Both the position numbers and the translations under genes were made by a program. A DNA stretch of 64,000 nucleotides from Haemonchus contortus. Its lineage: Eukaryota; Nematoda; Chromadorea; Rhabditida; Trichostrongylidae. Positions 12,860 to 23,749 of this stretch are shown here, one piece after another (within the stretch, counting starts at the first letter, position 1; every line of letters begins with the position of its first letter). The stretch covers positions 31,900,645-31,964,644 of the forward strand of contig LS997565.1 in the NCBI GenBank assembly GCA_000469685.2, in the 5' to 3' direction. The notes under the pieces are model-generated. The model was not told the DNA's origin. It made no database searches and saw nothing but the letters and a program-made list of their open reading frames with translations.

Positions 12860-13119
12860 AAGAACGTTTTCAGATTACTTGTAAACCAGGCGGCTACGCA
12901 CGCTATTGCGTGCGCTAGGGGCTCTAGCCATGAGGAACGGGGCCACATGAGCTTCTGATTTTCATTGTAGACCTTGATCATCTGAGCCTCTTCCAGGACA
13001 CTTCTGTAGCGGCCATCATTTTTTGGTATGTGAAATGGGGCTGTGTGTGGCCATGAAGAGTACTCCGATGTATCCAAATCAAATACCTCTGCAGTCCATG
13101 TAGTCGAAGAATTCCTGTG
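12860..13119 (-). repeat. Distal part of the inverted dispersed repeat, with an open minus-strand reading frame
   Basis: On the minus strand this block stays open for about 90 codons and includes TWTAEVFDLDTSEYSSW and EAQMIKVYNENQKLMWP. Parts recur at 18626-18700 on the plus strand and at 52620-52740. The ORF is probably a captured coding piece carried by a dispersed repeat. I do not recognise the protein. Confidence 0.55.
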
Positions 13120-13121
13120 TA

Positions 13122-14383
13122 CAGAGTGGGCCAAAATTATGATTACACAGATATCACATCCCCGAAAACGAATAGAAAGCTAGAAAAGCAAATCAATTTC
13201 ATAAAAGTGTCTATCACTGATCTCTTATCAAAATGGTACATTGAGACTGGGATCTGTTGCTTCCTGCTTTCACCCAACCCCACGGACGATGATGGACAAC
13301 ATTAGCGGTGGCACGCAGCTACGGTCATCGAGTTGATCCCGGCTTTTTGCAAGGCATTTTCGAGATTATTTCACTTCTCGTTAGGGCTAACGGATGCTTC
13401 CATCTCAAAGGCCGACCTCACTGAGACATCCATGGGATTTAGGTCAGGGCTTCAGAATGGTCACTGATCGAAGGTTATGAAGTCAGGGAACCCCTTTTAC
13501 GGAATTTCTAGACAATTCCTGATCTGCAGTCAAGAGCATCATCTTGACAATACGTCCGGTATAAATCGCCAGTGTCCTGCTGCGCACGAAGAGATCGAGC
13601 ACGTCTCCAAATCAACTTTCACCCCTTATTTTACAAAAATAATCTATGCTTTTGCCTCGGCGGTGACGTTCGCAAAGGATTTCGCAGAAAGTGAGCAAGC
13701 CTAGCGCTGCATCAATTCCATCTCTTTCAACTTTATACAAGTCTTGTAGTCCTGCTCATTGAGCACCTTTTTCACTGCGGATATGTTTCCGCCGGTGGGC
13801 AGGAATCCCGTACGACAATTTTTAGTATGCGGCGGGTCAGCTTTGGTGAGTCAACATTTCTTTTCTTTCTAGTCTGCTCACTGGGGAAATCACTTTCTGA
13901 TCATATAAAGGCCTTGTCGTGCAGATGATGCTTCACAATTTCGCGCAGAAAACTTCATGAGATATCCATTCATTTAGTCATTTTGGGCTCAGAATGAACA
14001 TCGCTTCTACGCAGACCTTCGCCCTACTTCATTGAAACCCCCACTCAATATAACCGCAGGCCTCCTAGGATTACCACTCCTATCTGCAACTGTTCCGAAC
14101 TCTCGAAAGCGTCTTATAATCGAATTTACCCTCTGCCTTGTTACGCTGAGTCGTCTGTAGATGCACCGTTCCAAAAGTGCTTGTAAATGCAAAGTGACGA
14201 TTCATTCACGGGGTAATTACGCTTACATTACTTTCAGAATCTACCAAAAGTTTAGTATCATCAGGAAGGTAATAATGTTATCTACCTTGTGAAACAGAAG
14301 AAAGCGAACGAATTGCTATGACCTCAGAGAAAATTCGTTATGAGCGTCAGCGCGCGCTGTAATCTTAATTTTGGCCCACCCTG
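13122..14383 (-). mobile_element. Tc1/mariner-superfamily transposon (maT/DD37-like), inactive
   Basis: A 1262-bp element with about 28-bp terminal inverted repeats (CAGRGTGGGCCAAAATTA...), flanked on both sides by TA, the superfamily target site. Minus-strand translation shows a helix-turn-helix-like stretch (RQRVNSIIRRFREFGT) and the catalytic-core signature SPDLNPMDVSV. It is broken by several stops and shifts, so it encodes no active transposase. Its flanks match the uninterrupted paralogous repeat around 18583-18640, which serves as an empty site. Confidence 0.88.
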
Positions 14384-14385
14384 TA

Positions 14386-15540
14386 GTTCGGGCTGTGTGT
14401 GGGGATGAACACTAACTTTGAAAGGAAAGCCCCTTTGAGTAGTTGTAGGGATTTACACGTCTTTACATTTACATTTACACGCATTTGCTCTTGAGTAGAA
14501 GGACTTCTGTGTGTGGAACCATGGATACTAACTTTTAGAAAACTTTCAACCTAATTTTTGAAAGAGTTCAATGGCATCTCCTAGTTGTACACCTATGTAG
14601 TTAGGGTTAGTGTGAAGGAAAGATGTATAAATTTTAAGATCTCAGCCCCCTTCCCCTCCTTGCAAACCCCACCCACTTCAGACTTCGAACCATATAACTC
14701 TCATTACCTCCAGACACCTTTTCCCGCGCTCTCAAGCGCATCTGAAAAGACTTAATAATTTTGATGTAAGCCCCGCTCATTCTGAATAAAGTTATAAATT
14801 TTTGACTTAGGCCCCGCCCACCTTAGTGTCGACCCCGCCCAGTTCTGGGATTTGGCCACTTTGTTCTTTTACACCTCATTACCTTTTTGACGCATCCCAG
14901 AACTTTTCTGAGTAGAGTTATAAATTTTCGATATAAGCCCCGCCCACTTTAGTGCCAACCCCGCTAACTTCGAGAATTTGACCATATTTGTTCCATTGCC
15001 TCTAACCACTTTTTCCCGCATTCTAGAACGTTTTCGAACAAAGTTACACTCATTTTTGAAAAGTAGCTTTCGTCTCAACGCACGCCCCGTCCATAGTGGG
15101 CGAGGCTTCGCTAAGCTTACGCTTGCCCAGAACGCATAAGGCCTTGCTCACTCATTTTATTTTTTCCTGGCCTCGACGACTTCACTGAATCGAGTTATGA
15201 ATCTCTGTGGAAAGTGCCGCCCACTGCGAGAACGCTCCGCCCACAGCCGGTAAGTTTCCTTTATCTCAATTGTTGACCCATCCCTCACCTTTGAACATTT
15301 TTTCGGTGTCTGGAATGTTTTGAGACCGAATTAGAAGAATTCGTCCATGATCCCGCCTAATTCCGCGCCCCTTGGAGGCGGAGCTCCGCTAGGCTTACGT
15401 ATGCTCTGTTGTACTTACCCTAAGCTCAACCCATTCCAAACTTGACCTGACTTTTCCAGGTGTTTCTTAAGATTATATTGAATTTCCGTACAAACAAACA
15501 GACAGACAGACAGACGGACAGAGCGCTTTATATATAGTAA
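14386..15540 (-). repeat. GTCT-headed GGGCGG dispersed element, copy 1
   Basis: Read on the minus strand: TACTATATATAAAGCGCTCT-type head near 15540, a short GTCT microsatellite, CGGAAATTC, a GGGCGG-rich body with imperfect units of roughly 110 bp (CATAACTC, GAACGTTCTAGAA, GGGAAAAA, GTGGTTAGAGG, TGGAACAAATGTGG, AAGTGGGCGGGG), then a tail ending in CACACACAGCC. Inverted relative to the copy at 17.1-18.7 kb. No transposase is encoded. Confidence 0.8.
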
Positions 15541-15855
15541 TGATTAACAACTCGAAAAGTCTTACTTCAACCGATGGTTTGATGTAAAATCATCGTCGAA
15601 CTGCCTCGACCGGAAAGTTCGAACAGGATGGAGTTACCGAAAGTGTTCGCGTTGTTCGTAACCTCTGTAACTGCATCATTCTGGAACGGCTCTTGATCTT
15701 CGAGACCAAGCTATGGCTATATGGGATCATATAAATAGCCATCGGCTTCGTTCTATACGCCCATATACTCCACATATCACCTAATCTATCATCCGATCAG
15801 CCTTCGTCGTAAAACGCAATTGTCTTCTCTTCCTCATCAACAAATACAACTATCA
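15541..15855. other. Unassigned spacer between repeat copy 1 and the mariner
   Basis: No gene recognised. One minus-strand ORF of about 60 codons lacks any motif. Confidence 0.4.
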
Positions 15856-17096
15856 GGTTGTTTGGAAAGGAATGCGCGCTGACTTTGCCCATTCATTTCT
15901 CCACTACTATAGGAGATTTTTCGAAACAGTTTTGTGTATTAGGAAGAGATTTTCATTGTGCATCCTTTGATGTATTTTTGGCTATGTCTACTTTGCTTTT
16001 TCTAAAAAAAAAGTTTGAAAGTTGCCTGACCAAAAATTCCTTTTGCGGGCTCGCATGTGGTACAACTTCAAGCAAGGAGAATCGACTGTTAAATCTCATC
16101 ATGCCATATCTTAAGTATACGGCGGCGTTTCATGGCGTTCCATGAAACGCCGGAACCATCGTCGACACTGACTTTCTGACAGGGTTTCTTCGGTAATGAA
16201 AGCTTGGAGGACGAAGAACATGGAAGTCGGCCTCAATTTGTCGATAACCAAGTGTTGAAGACCGTCATTGAATTAAAACCACACCAAACCACCCGAGAAC
16301 TGGCAGTACATGTTGGCTGCTCAAACTCTACCATGCATGAACATTTGCTGGCCATTGGCAAGACGAACAGGTGCGGAAAATGGGTACCGCACCAGCTAAG
16401 CGACGCAAACCAGGCAACACGAGTGGCGATGGCCGAAATTCTTCTTCATCGCTCCAATTACAGCGAATTTTGACCCAATTATTTCATCAGACAGGAAGTG
16501 GATCTGCTTCGACAACACAACGCGAAAGAGACAGTGGTTAGACGCCGGTGATACTTCAAAACCCACTCCGAAACCGGATATACACGGCAGAAAAGTGATG
16601 CTCTGTGTTTGGTGGGACAGCAAAGGTTGAGTGCAGTTTGAAGTCCTGAATTGGGTCACTCGGTTACGGCGGACATTTACGAAGATCAAATGAACCGCGT
16701 AGGTCAAGCACTGCGTCGTCAAGGTGTCGAAACGATGTCGACAAAATTCCTCCTCGACAACACTCGCCCACATGTTGCGAAAACCACCTTGGAAAAAATT
16801 GGGCTGGGAAGTACGCCTCATCCACCATCCAGCCCAGATCTCGCACCATCCGATCACCATTTGTTCCGGTCAATGCAGCACTCCTTGGCCGAGAAAAAAT
16901 TTAACGAAAAAGTCCAACTCAGGGTGTCCAACTACTTCGAGTCGCAGCCGGCCGAGTTCTTCAGAAGAAGAATCCATTACGTAGGCAACAAGTCATTGAT
17001 AGTAATGGAGAATATCTTTTGAATTGATCTTGTTTAGTTTCGTTTTTAAAATAAAAAGTTTTTTGAACTAAAACGCGCATTCCTTTCCGAACAACC
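15856..17096 (+). mobile_element. mariner element, resembling hookworm bandit-type mariners
   Basis: About 1241 bp, bounded by terminal inverted repeats GGTTGTTYGGAAAGGAATGC at 15856 and its complement ending at 17096. The right end abuts TA; the left flank is CA, a likely mutated TA. The size is usual for mariner. The enclosed transposase gene is broken. Confidence 0.88.
16030..17022 (+). pseudogene. mariner transposase (DD34D), multiply broken
   Basis: Cut-and-paste transposase of the mariner family. Recognisable pieces are the N-terminal RARMWYNFKQGES near 16040, the helix-turn-helix segment with TTRELAVHVGCSNSTMHEHL in an ORF at 16204-16473, the first catalytic Asp in VWWDSKG near 16610, and the second and third in LLDNTRPHVA and SPDLAPSDHHLF in the ORF at 16651-17022. 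Stops and frame changes separate these pieces, so no full-length protein (normally about 345 residues) can be made. Confidence 0.85.
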
Positions 17097-17131
17097 TAAT
17101 ATTTGGTATCCAGAACGTATAGAATTTCTAG

Positions 17132-17142
17132 CGCTCTGTTTC

Positions 17143-17181
<39 letters not shown>

Positions 17182-17193
17182 GTCTGTCTGTCC

Positions 17194-17265
<72 letters not shown>

Positions 17266-17352
17266 TTCTGTCTGTCTGTCTGTCTGTGTATTTGTCTGTC
17301 TGTCTGTCTGCCTGCCTGTATGCCTACCTGTCTGTTTGTTTGTTTGTTTGTT
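17132..17352 (+). repeat. GTCT/TGTC microsatellite, about 220 bp
   Basis: Nearly uninterrupted TGTC repeats with occasional TGTCC, TTTC, TGCC and TTTG variants. It forms the head of the dispersed element that continues to about 18735. Long apparent ORFs across it are low-complexity artefacts. Confidence 0.95.
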
Positions 17353-18735
17353 TGTACGGAAATTCGGTATAACCTGAAGAAACGCCTGGAGAAATCGAAT
17401 CAAGTTTGGAATGGGTTGAGCATAGGGTAAGTGCAACAGAGAACATGTAAGCCTAGCGGAGCTCCGCCCCAAGGGGCGGGACATGCAACGGAATTGGGCG
17501 GAGTCGTTCTTCTCATTCGACCTCATAACAGTAGACGCAGGGAAAAAAATTTGCAAAGGTGAGAGATGGGTTAACAATTAAGATAAAGGAAACCTACAGG
17601 CGGTGGGCGGAACGTTCTCGCAGTGAGCGGTACTTTCCACAGGAGACTCATAACTCGATTCAGCAAAGGCGACGAAGCCAGGAGAAAAATAAAATGAGTG
17701 AGCAAGGCCTTATGCGTTCTGGGCAAGCCTAAGCTTAGCGAAGCCTCGCCCACTATGGAGGGGCGTGCGTTGAGACGAAAGCTACTTTCAGAAAGGCTGT
17801 AACCTCTTTCAGAAAAGTTCTAGAGCGCGGAAAAAACGTGGTTAGAGGTGATGGAACAAATGTGGTCAAATCTTCGAAGTGGGCGGAGTCGGCTCCAAAG
17901 TAGGCGGTGCTTAGATCAAAATTCATAACTCTGCTCAGAAACGTTCTAGAACGCGGGAAAAAAGTGGTTAGAAGATGTAGAACAAATGTGGTCAAATCCT
18001 CGAAGTGGGTGGGGTCGGCCTCGAAGTGGGTGGGGCTTAGATCAAAAATTTATAACTCTATTTAGAAACGTTGTGGGATGCTGGAAAGAAGTGGTAAGGT
18101 GTAGTAGAGCAAATATGGCCAGATTCCACAAGTGGGCGGGATTTGCACTGAAGTGGACGGGGCTTACATCAAAATTATTGAGTCTCTTCAGATGCGCTTT
18201 AAAACGCGGGAAAGAGGTGTCTGGAGTTAGTAAAAGCAATATGGTTCGAAGTCTGAAGTGGGTGGGGTTTGCAAAAACGGAAGCGGGGCTGACATCGAAA
18301 ATTTATACATCTGTCCTTCACACTAACCCTGACCACATAGGTGTACAACTAGGATACCACTAAACTCTTTTGAAAATTAGGCTAAAAGTTAGTGTCAATG
18401 GTTCCACACACAGTAGTCCTTACTACACAAAAGCAAATGCATTATATTGACCTCAAACCCCATAAAATGAATTCTACCTTAACCCCGGCCCACAGGTACA
18501 TACCCTGTAGAGCCTATACCCTGTACCTGTGCAAATCCTTACAACTACCCAAAGGGCTGTCTTTTCAAAAATGGTGTTCATGGCCATACACAGGCTGAAC
18601 TACCCAGAGTTTCTCCGACTGCATGGACTGCTGAGGTGTTTGATTTGGATACATCGGAGTACTCTTCATAGCCACACACAGCCTCATTTCACAGGAAGAC
18701 TCCTCATGACCACACACAGCCCAAACCAAAATATT
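17353..18735 (+). repeat. GTCT-headed GGGCGG dispersed element, copy 2 (body and tail)
   Basis: Begins CGGAAATTCGGTATAACCTG after the microsatellite, then CGGAGCTCCGCCCC, then several units of about 110 bp with GTTCTAGAACGCGGGAAAAAA and AAGTGGGTGGGG. The tail contains CACACACAGCC blocks and the fragment shared with 12860-13119. It is the inverted partner of copy 1 and keeps the empty TA site at 18601-18602. Confidence 0.82.
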
Positions 18736-20480
18736 TGTTAATTAAGGTCAGAAAAGGTAGAAGTTGTTGCTTGATTAATCCGCGTAGCCCTTGCTGAATA
18801 ATATTGTGTATACAGAAGTGTTGCTTTGATCAATTATATTTTCAAAATCAAGTTTTATGCATACCATGCTATTTAAAATGTCGCCGAAGGCGATAATACT
18901 ATCATAAAAAGATTTTTACAACTTGTCTTTTGCGCTTGCCTGTGTTGAGTGCACTCTGGAGACCACCTTCATAGCTTTGGTCAGAGAATCGTTCGGCAGA
19001 TTCTGAAGGCAGGTTCGAAATCAGCGTCAAAAAATACGTCCAACAGGGTAGTTCTCATTTCAAGTGGCCACTTCGACTTGGGATCCTTCACGTGTGAAGA
19101 TGTTCGCGAGTAAGATTTCCATCAGTATGATTTCTGAACAACGGTGTCTATATCGCACAGCTCCTCCAACATTCTGAACGCTAGTTCGGCAGCTTGGAAC
19201 TATTCATGTTTGTTCATGTGTCACATGGGTCATCAGCCTCCCTCTCCTATCCCACTTCCTCTTTTTGCACTGAAAAACTCATATCTCCAATCACCACTTC
19301 TTCCGTTACATCTGTAGAATGGCACTCACGACTGGTTAATTGTCCCTGTCACTACTGCCAATAGGCATCTCCGGAAAGAGTACTTAAAATGTGTGTCAAA
19401 ATCGGTAATTCAACGCCAGTTCTTCCAGCTTTAATTCGAGGTCACAGAAGCAATTATCGAAGCCAAGGTCTCTTCAGCCTCCTGAGCGCTTGATATGGGG
19501 CGATATTTAGCTATTCCATCGCCTAAGTTTGGGGAAAAAGCTGTAAAAACTATAAAAAAGCAGCCATTCGAACGGTTCTGACGAAATAAAACTGTGAGGT
19601 CCACTCGGGCAAAGGATTCAGCTGACTCTATGAAATGAAATAGATCTGATCAACTCTAGAAGGGACAGGCATACCCCACCTCTACGCCAAACGCCAGTGT
19701 TGACTCCCTCCTTATCCTCTCTGTGCCTGCTCAAGCTAGCTTCGACGATGTTCAAGGGAAGAACAATAAGCAGGACGGGTGGGAGCTTATTAAAATGAAT
19801 GCATTTAGGTGTGTAGCATTGAGTAGCGATCACTTCGTGCTATCTTACTAGTATTATAAGAAATTTTCAGCTTGTGAAGATGAGACCAACAGCTCCAAAA
19901 GACTCACGGATCGACTCTAGCCCACCAGGTGAGGCATCAGCTTATAAGCAACATAGTGACAACTTCAAATCCATAAATGGCCCATAGGGTGAGCTGCGGT
20001 GGCCAGCCGATGTACAAATCAGTGGCTTCGCCCTCTCAGATGTACCAATAGAGCTCGTGGACGAATGAAAGGTTAACTTAGTAGTATTTCAACGCAGGGT
20101 TCGATCATTATAGCTGTGGGAAAATAGCGTCATACCAGTACACCACCTCGGCATGGAAGTTGTAACATTGCCGTTACTCTAGTATTGTGGTTGTAGTTAT
20201 AGAAGCACCAGTCGGATCTTCCTGCTTGTGCCGGGCCTCATGCCTTACTTTTAACAAGTAATTAGAAAGTGTAGTTAGAGGGGGGGGGCATTGCTTTCGT
20301 CCAGCACCGAGGGCTAGAGGGCAGGGGGGCAACCATCGACCTGTACTCAAAAATGGTTCTGAGCGAAAGAATGTGGTTTCAAGCCAAGCTTCAGCAAGGA
20401 AGGAGACAGAAAGGTGGGTCAAAAAAATGTATATTACCTGCCAAGAAACGTCAGTGAGCACAACTATGGGTTAACCTTCT
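18736..20480. other. Intergenic region with two degenerate repeat copies
   Basis: No gene recognised. About 18940-19110 belongs to a dispersed family (CGAAATCAGC, AAATACGTCNAACAG, CTCATTTC, GGCCAC, GACTTGG) also seen at 22930-23040, 61310-61510 and 61930-62110. About 19975-20155 is a very diverged minus-strand SINE. A run of nine G lies at 20281. Confidence 0.55.
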
Positions 20481-20722
20481 TTTCTGTACTGTCGATGGAA
20501 GCAGCTCGATATGAAGCCTTTATTGAGGCATGCAAAGGCAATAATATTACATCAAACAGGAATGCTTATATACTCCGCAAAGGAATTCAGGCTCTCTTCT
20601 ATTTAAGTAATATTTCTTAGAAAATGAGAGAATATGAAGTATGTTTAGGTGGCTGAATAATCCTTTCGTTCGAGTGATTCATGGTGAAATTAGCTAGAAA
20701 GCCAAAAACATGATTCTGGTAC
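20481..20722. repeat. 242-bp direct repeat, copy 1
   Basis: Matches 21663-21904 over its whole 242 bp with roughly 95 percent identity by eye and no net indel. It begins TTTCTGTACTGTCGATGG and ends GATTCTGGTAC in both copies. It lies just past the stop of the envelope relic. Confidence 0.9.
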
Positions 20723-20744
20723 ACAAACTCCCGCGAGCAGGAGT

Positions 20745-21717
20745 TTAACGGTTCTTTTCCGGCATAGGCTTAGTAGAAAACGTAGTATGATAAGTAGGTG
20801 AAATGAGTATTAGAAGGAACAATACAATGGCCAACGAGAAGGCAAATTCTAGATCAGATACCTGAAGAAAAAAGGATTGCACAGGATAAGCGAGGCTTTG
20901 AACACCTTTTGTCACTTTTGGGAAGACATCTGACAAAATGGATATGTCACTTGGAGAGTTTTTGCTTTCACTGCCAACACTCCGTCCGGCATCGATAAGG
21001 CCATCATCGACATACGCAAGAGTTCCTTTGATAATGATGTTGGCAAAGCCTCCCGGGCACGACGCAGAGCAGGAGATGTCGACATTCGCTCTCCTTCGTC
21101 GCTTGTGCAGGCGAGTTTCGGTGTTGCACCCGTCAAACAATTATAACAGCTAATCAGGTCGCTTGCCTGAAATGTGCAGGAGGTCTGATGTTGTTGTGCC
21201 ATAAGCTTGAGACTGTCCATTACAATATGGAGTTGAAGAACGGAGCCGACATTTAGTTTCGCGAAAACTTTCCATTTTCGTGAAAGATGCGGTAATTTTT
21301 CCCTATTTAAGGTAAAAGAATAGGTTTCATTGGTTCTTCCATAGCTCCATCTGGGCAGTTGCACGATACCTTCTGGAATCCTGAGGAACATTTGCATGAT
21401 TCGCTTGCGAATGTGCACTTGAATTTCTTATCGTCTTGTAGTGTCGCACGTTGGAGTTGGCCTGCAGTATGCGGTATTGATTGTCCTCTCTGAGCAGATT
21501 TGATTATCGCGATGTAGTCTTCATTTTCCATGAAGATGGAGCCGAGTACTGGTAGTTGAGGTGTGGTCGTGCCAATAAGAGTGAATCGCAAGTTGTTCCA
21601 TCGGTTTGTGTTATCTGGAATTAAAGACGCTTGCGTTGAAGTTGTGCTGTTGTGATCGCCACTTTCTGTACTGTCGATGGAAGCAGCTCGATATGATGCC
21701 TTTATTGAGGCATGCAA
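20745..21717 (-). pseudogene. Retroelement envelope relic, phlebovirus G2-like glycoprotein, frameshifted
   Basis: Three overlapping minus-strand frames (21307-21717, 20912-21418, 20745-21140) together follow the order expected for the class II fusion-type glycoprotein carried by some nematode LTR retroelements. The order is a beta-rich N-terminal part, a cysteine cluster near 21330-21430, a second cysteine cluster near 21110-21150, and a hydrophobic membrane anchor near 20790-20870. Moving between them needs frame changes in the overlaps at 21307-21418 and 20912-21140, so no intact glycoprotein is encoded. I see no gag, protease, reverse transcriptase or integrase beside it. Family assignment rests on cysteine spacing and overall pattern. 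Confidence 0.7.
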
Positions 21718-21904
21718 AGGCAGTAATATAATATCAAACAGGAAGGCTTATATACTCCGCAAATGAATTCAGGCTCTCTTCTATTTAAGTAATATTTCTT
21801 AGAAAATGAGAGAATATGAAGTATGTTTTGGTGGTTGAATAATCCTTTCGTCCGAGTGATTCATGGCAAAATTAGCTAGAAAGCCAAAAACATGATTCTG
21901 GTAC
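21663..21904. repeat. 242-bp direct repeat, copy 2
   Basis: Partner of 20481-20722. This copy overlaps the first codons of the envelope relic ORF (to 21717) and extends upstream of it. The ends do not show the TG...CA form of typical LTRs, so it may be a segmental duplication rather than an LTR. Confidence 0.88.
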
Positions 21905-22325
21905 GATGAAATTATGTCGAAAAAAAGTGAATGTCTCTCCTAGATTATCACCTTCAATTTTTGTAAGGACATATATACCGCGATCTGTGAACATCTATGT
22001 CCGGTCATCCGAATCGAAACTGAACTGCCAAGATGTAGGCATTTCTGTGCGGCTTGCTTTGATTTGATACCTTTGCTTGATTGCTATTTTGCGCAGCAGC
22101 TCGCATATCGTGAGAATTAATTTCAAATAAATTGTTCATTACATTTACCCCCTTTTGTGGAAATCTTTACCCCTAGGCCCATCACTGAAAAGATAGGGCA
22201 TAGTGGCGAAAGAGTGTGTGGTTGCAGGGAGCAGCCGCATCACTTCATTTACTTTCCTGCGATCTCTTGGGGCCAGAGGTTGCGGAGTGCGCATATCGTT
22301 CTGAATTTCATCGTGAATATAGAGG
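21905..22325. other. Spacer, nothing recognised
   Basis: AT-rich sequence with short ORFs only. It may be the 5' flank of the envelope relic. Confidence 0.4.
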
Positions 22326-22329
22326 ATTG

Positions 22330-22605
22330 GAAGAGTCAAGTCTTTGGCGTTGATCGAATTCTGTCTCTGGCATGCACCCCGCACCCCAATACATTCATAG
22401 TGGCCTGTAGGATAAGTATATGGTCTGTGCAGTGATTCGCGGTGACCATCCAATTTACATGTCAGTGCTTCATCCACCTAGACGAGTCTGGTACCAGTTA
22501 CCCGATCACCCCGCCGGAGGAATGGAAGGCTTGGTTGGCTCGAATGAGTCCCATCTCCGAACCATCCGTGTTTTGTACATACACTACTACACCGCACTCA
22601 TACTC
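22330..22605 (-). mobile_element. SINE, diverged copy
   Basis: Shares the blocks TGATTCGCGGTGACCATCC, ACATGTCAGTGCTT, AGACGAGTCTGGTACCAGTT and GGAATGGAAGGCTTGGTTGG with the better copies at 39.3, 46.8 and 52.2 kb. Orientation is minus. The tRNA-like end is poorly preserved. Confidence 0.65.
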
Positions 22606-23690
22606 ATACACTATTACACCGCATTCGCCCCACTGTGAATATAGAGTGAACAGATATGAAAAAAATTGAAGCTATATTGCTTGGTTTGGGTAAGAACGTT
22701 GTCCCTACAACTATCAAAAGGTCGTAGAATGCGATAAAATCAACTTCAAAGGAACTTTAATGGTGCAAGGAAAAATTTCAATACAATGCCAAATTCAATG
22801 CCAAATTCCCCACAAAACCCGAACCCTAGTTTCTTGGTTATGAAGCGGCACCCTTCCCACTGCTCCAATCCGCCACTGGCAGACTGATCATGTAATTTGA
22901 GTTCGCTTATGGTAAGCCCCCCTAAGACCACCCCTCAACTCCGTTCAGAGAATAGTTCCGAAAATACGTCTAGCAGTATAGGTCTCATTTCCAACGGCCA
23001 CACTGACTTGGAATCCTTACTTGTTAAGACAACAAGAACCCAATCAGTGAAGAAGCAAATGTACAAACTCATTTGCAAGCGTTCGAATAGAAGCATATCC
23101 AAGTTGCAAACGAACTTTGTTTTCGCTCAGCCAAACACGTTTACCTATCTACACCGTGAAGGAGTCCGATGTTGTCTTTTCAAGGCCTTCAACTGCATTG
23201 AACTGTGTTTTTTGTAAAAGTGGTTATCTGTTATGTGAGTCACCCTGACCGCTGCAAGGCTTCTTATCTTCATATCATATAGTTGGATGGTTCTGACAAA
23301 AATAGCATAGAACGAATTTCGTAAAGGCAATGGCGTTTACAAACACGTACAGATACGTCAGTGAACCAGTTAAAGGATATTCAGTATCTGTGCCCTCTTT
23401 CTAGAGTTGGGCGATAAAGTGCTCGCTGGTGCACTTAATTCAGTTCTACTAGAACTACTCATACTGAGCTATCATGTACAGAGAGAGCAGGTGTTGCGAA
23501 CAAAGCGTACGTGTGTTGCAGAAGTAAGGAAGATGAATATGAATATGAATATATGAATGTAATGATTGATGGATAGAAGTTATTTTGCGCGTCAAACATT
23601 ATATAAGAAATAACGACATCGCTCCCACAATATTTGCTGGAAAACCTTGCGCACTGGAAATCAAACACCAGCAACAAACACTTTTAAATA
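22606..23690. other. Intergenic region with a repeat fragment
   Basis: No gene recognised. About 22930-23040 is a fragment of the dispersed family also at 18940 and 61930. A short GAATAT repeat lies near 23533-23556. Confidence 0.45.
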
Positions 23691-23698
23691 GAAATGCT

Positions 23699-23708
23699 TA
23701 TATATAAA
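23699..23708 (+). promoter_or_regulatory. TATA box of the broken ShK peptide gene
   Basis: TATATATAAA about 49 bp before the ATG at 23750. The intact paralogue at 50285 has a TATA box at almost the same distance (50 bp). This supports both the promoter call and the choice of 23750 over the upstream in-frame ATG at 23720. Confidence 0.6.
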
Positions 23709-23749
23709 CAGTGCGCCAAATGCTCAACATCGCTTTATCCAGTTTCATC

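Noticed and set aside
15858..16145. 95-codon plus-strand ORF beginning in the mariner terminal repeat
   Set aside because: Not in the transposase frame and without domain; chance ORF over the 5' leader.
16396..16860. 154-codon minus-strand ORF in the mariner
   Set aside because: Antisense shadow of the transposase pseudogene.
17103..17577. Long ORFs on both strands rich in Cys-Leu-Ser-Val or Asp-Arg-Gln-Thr
   Set aside because: They are translations of the GTCT/GACA microsatellite and have no coding meaning.
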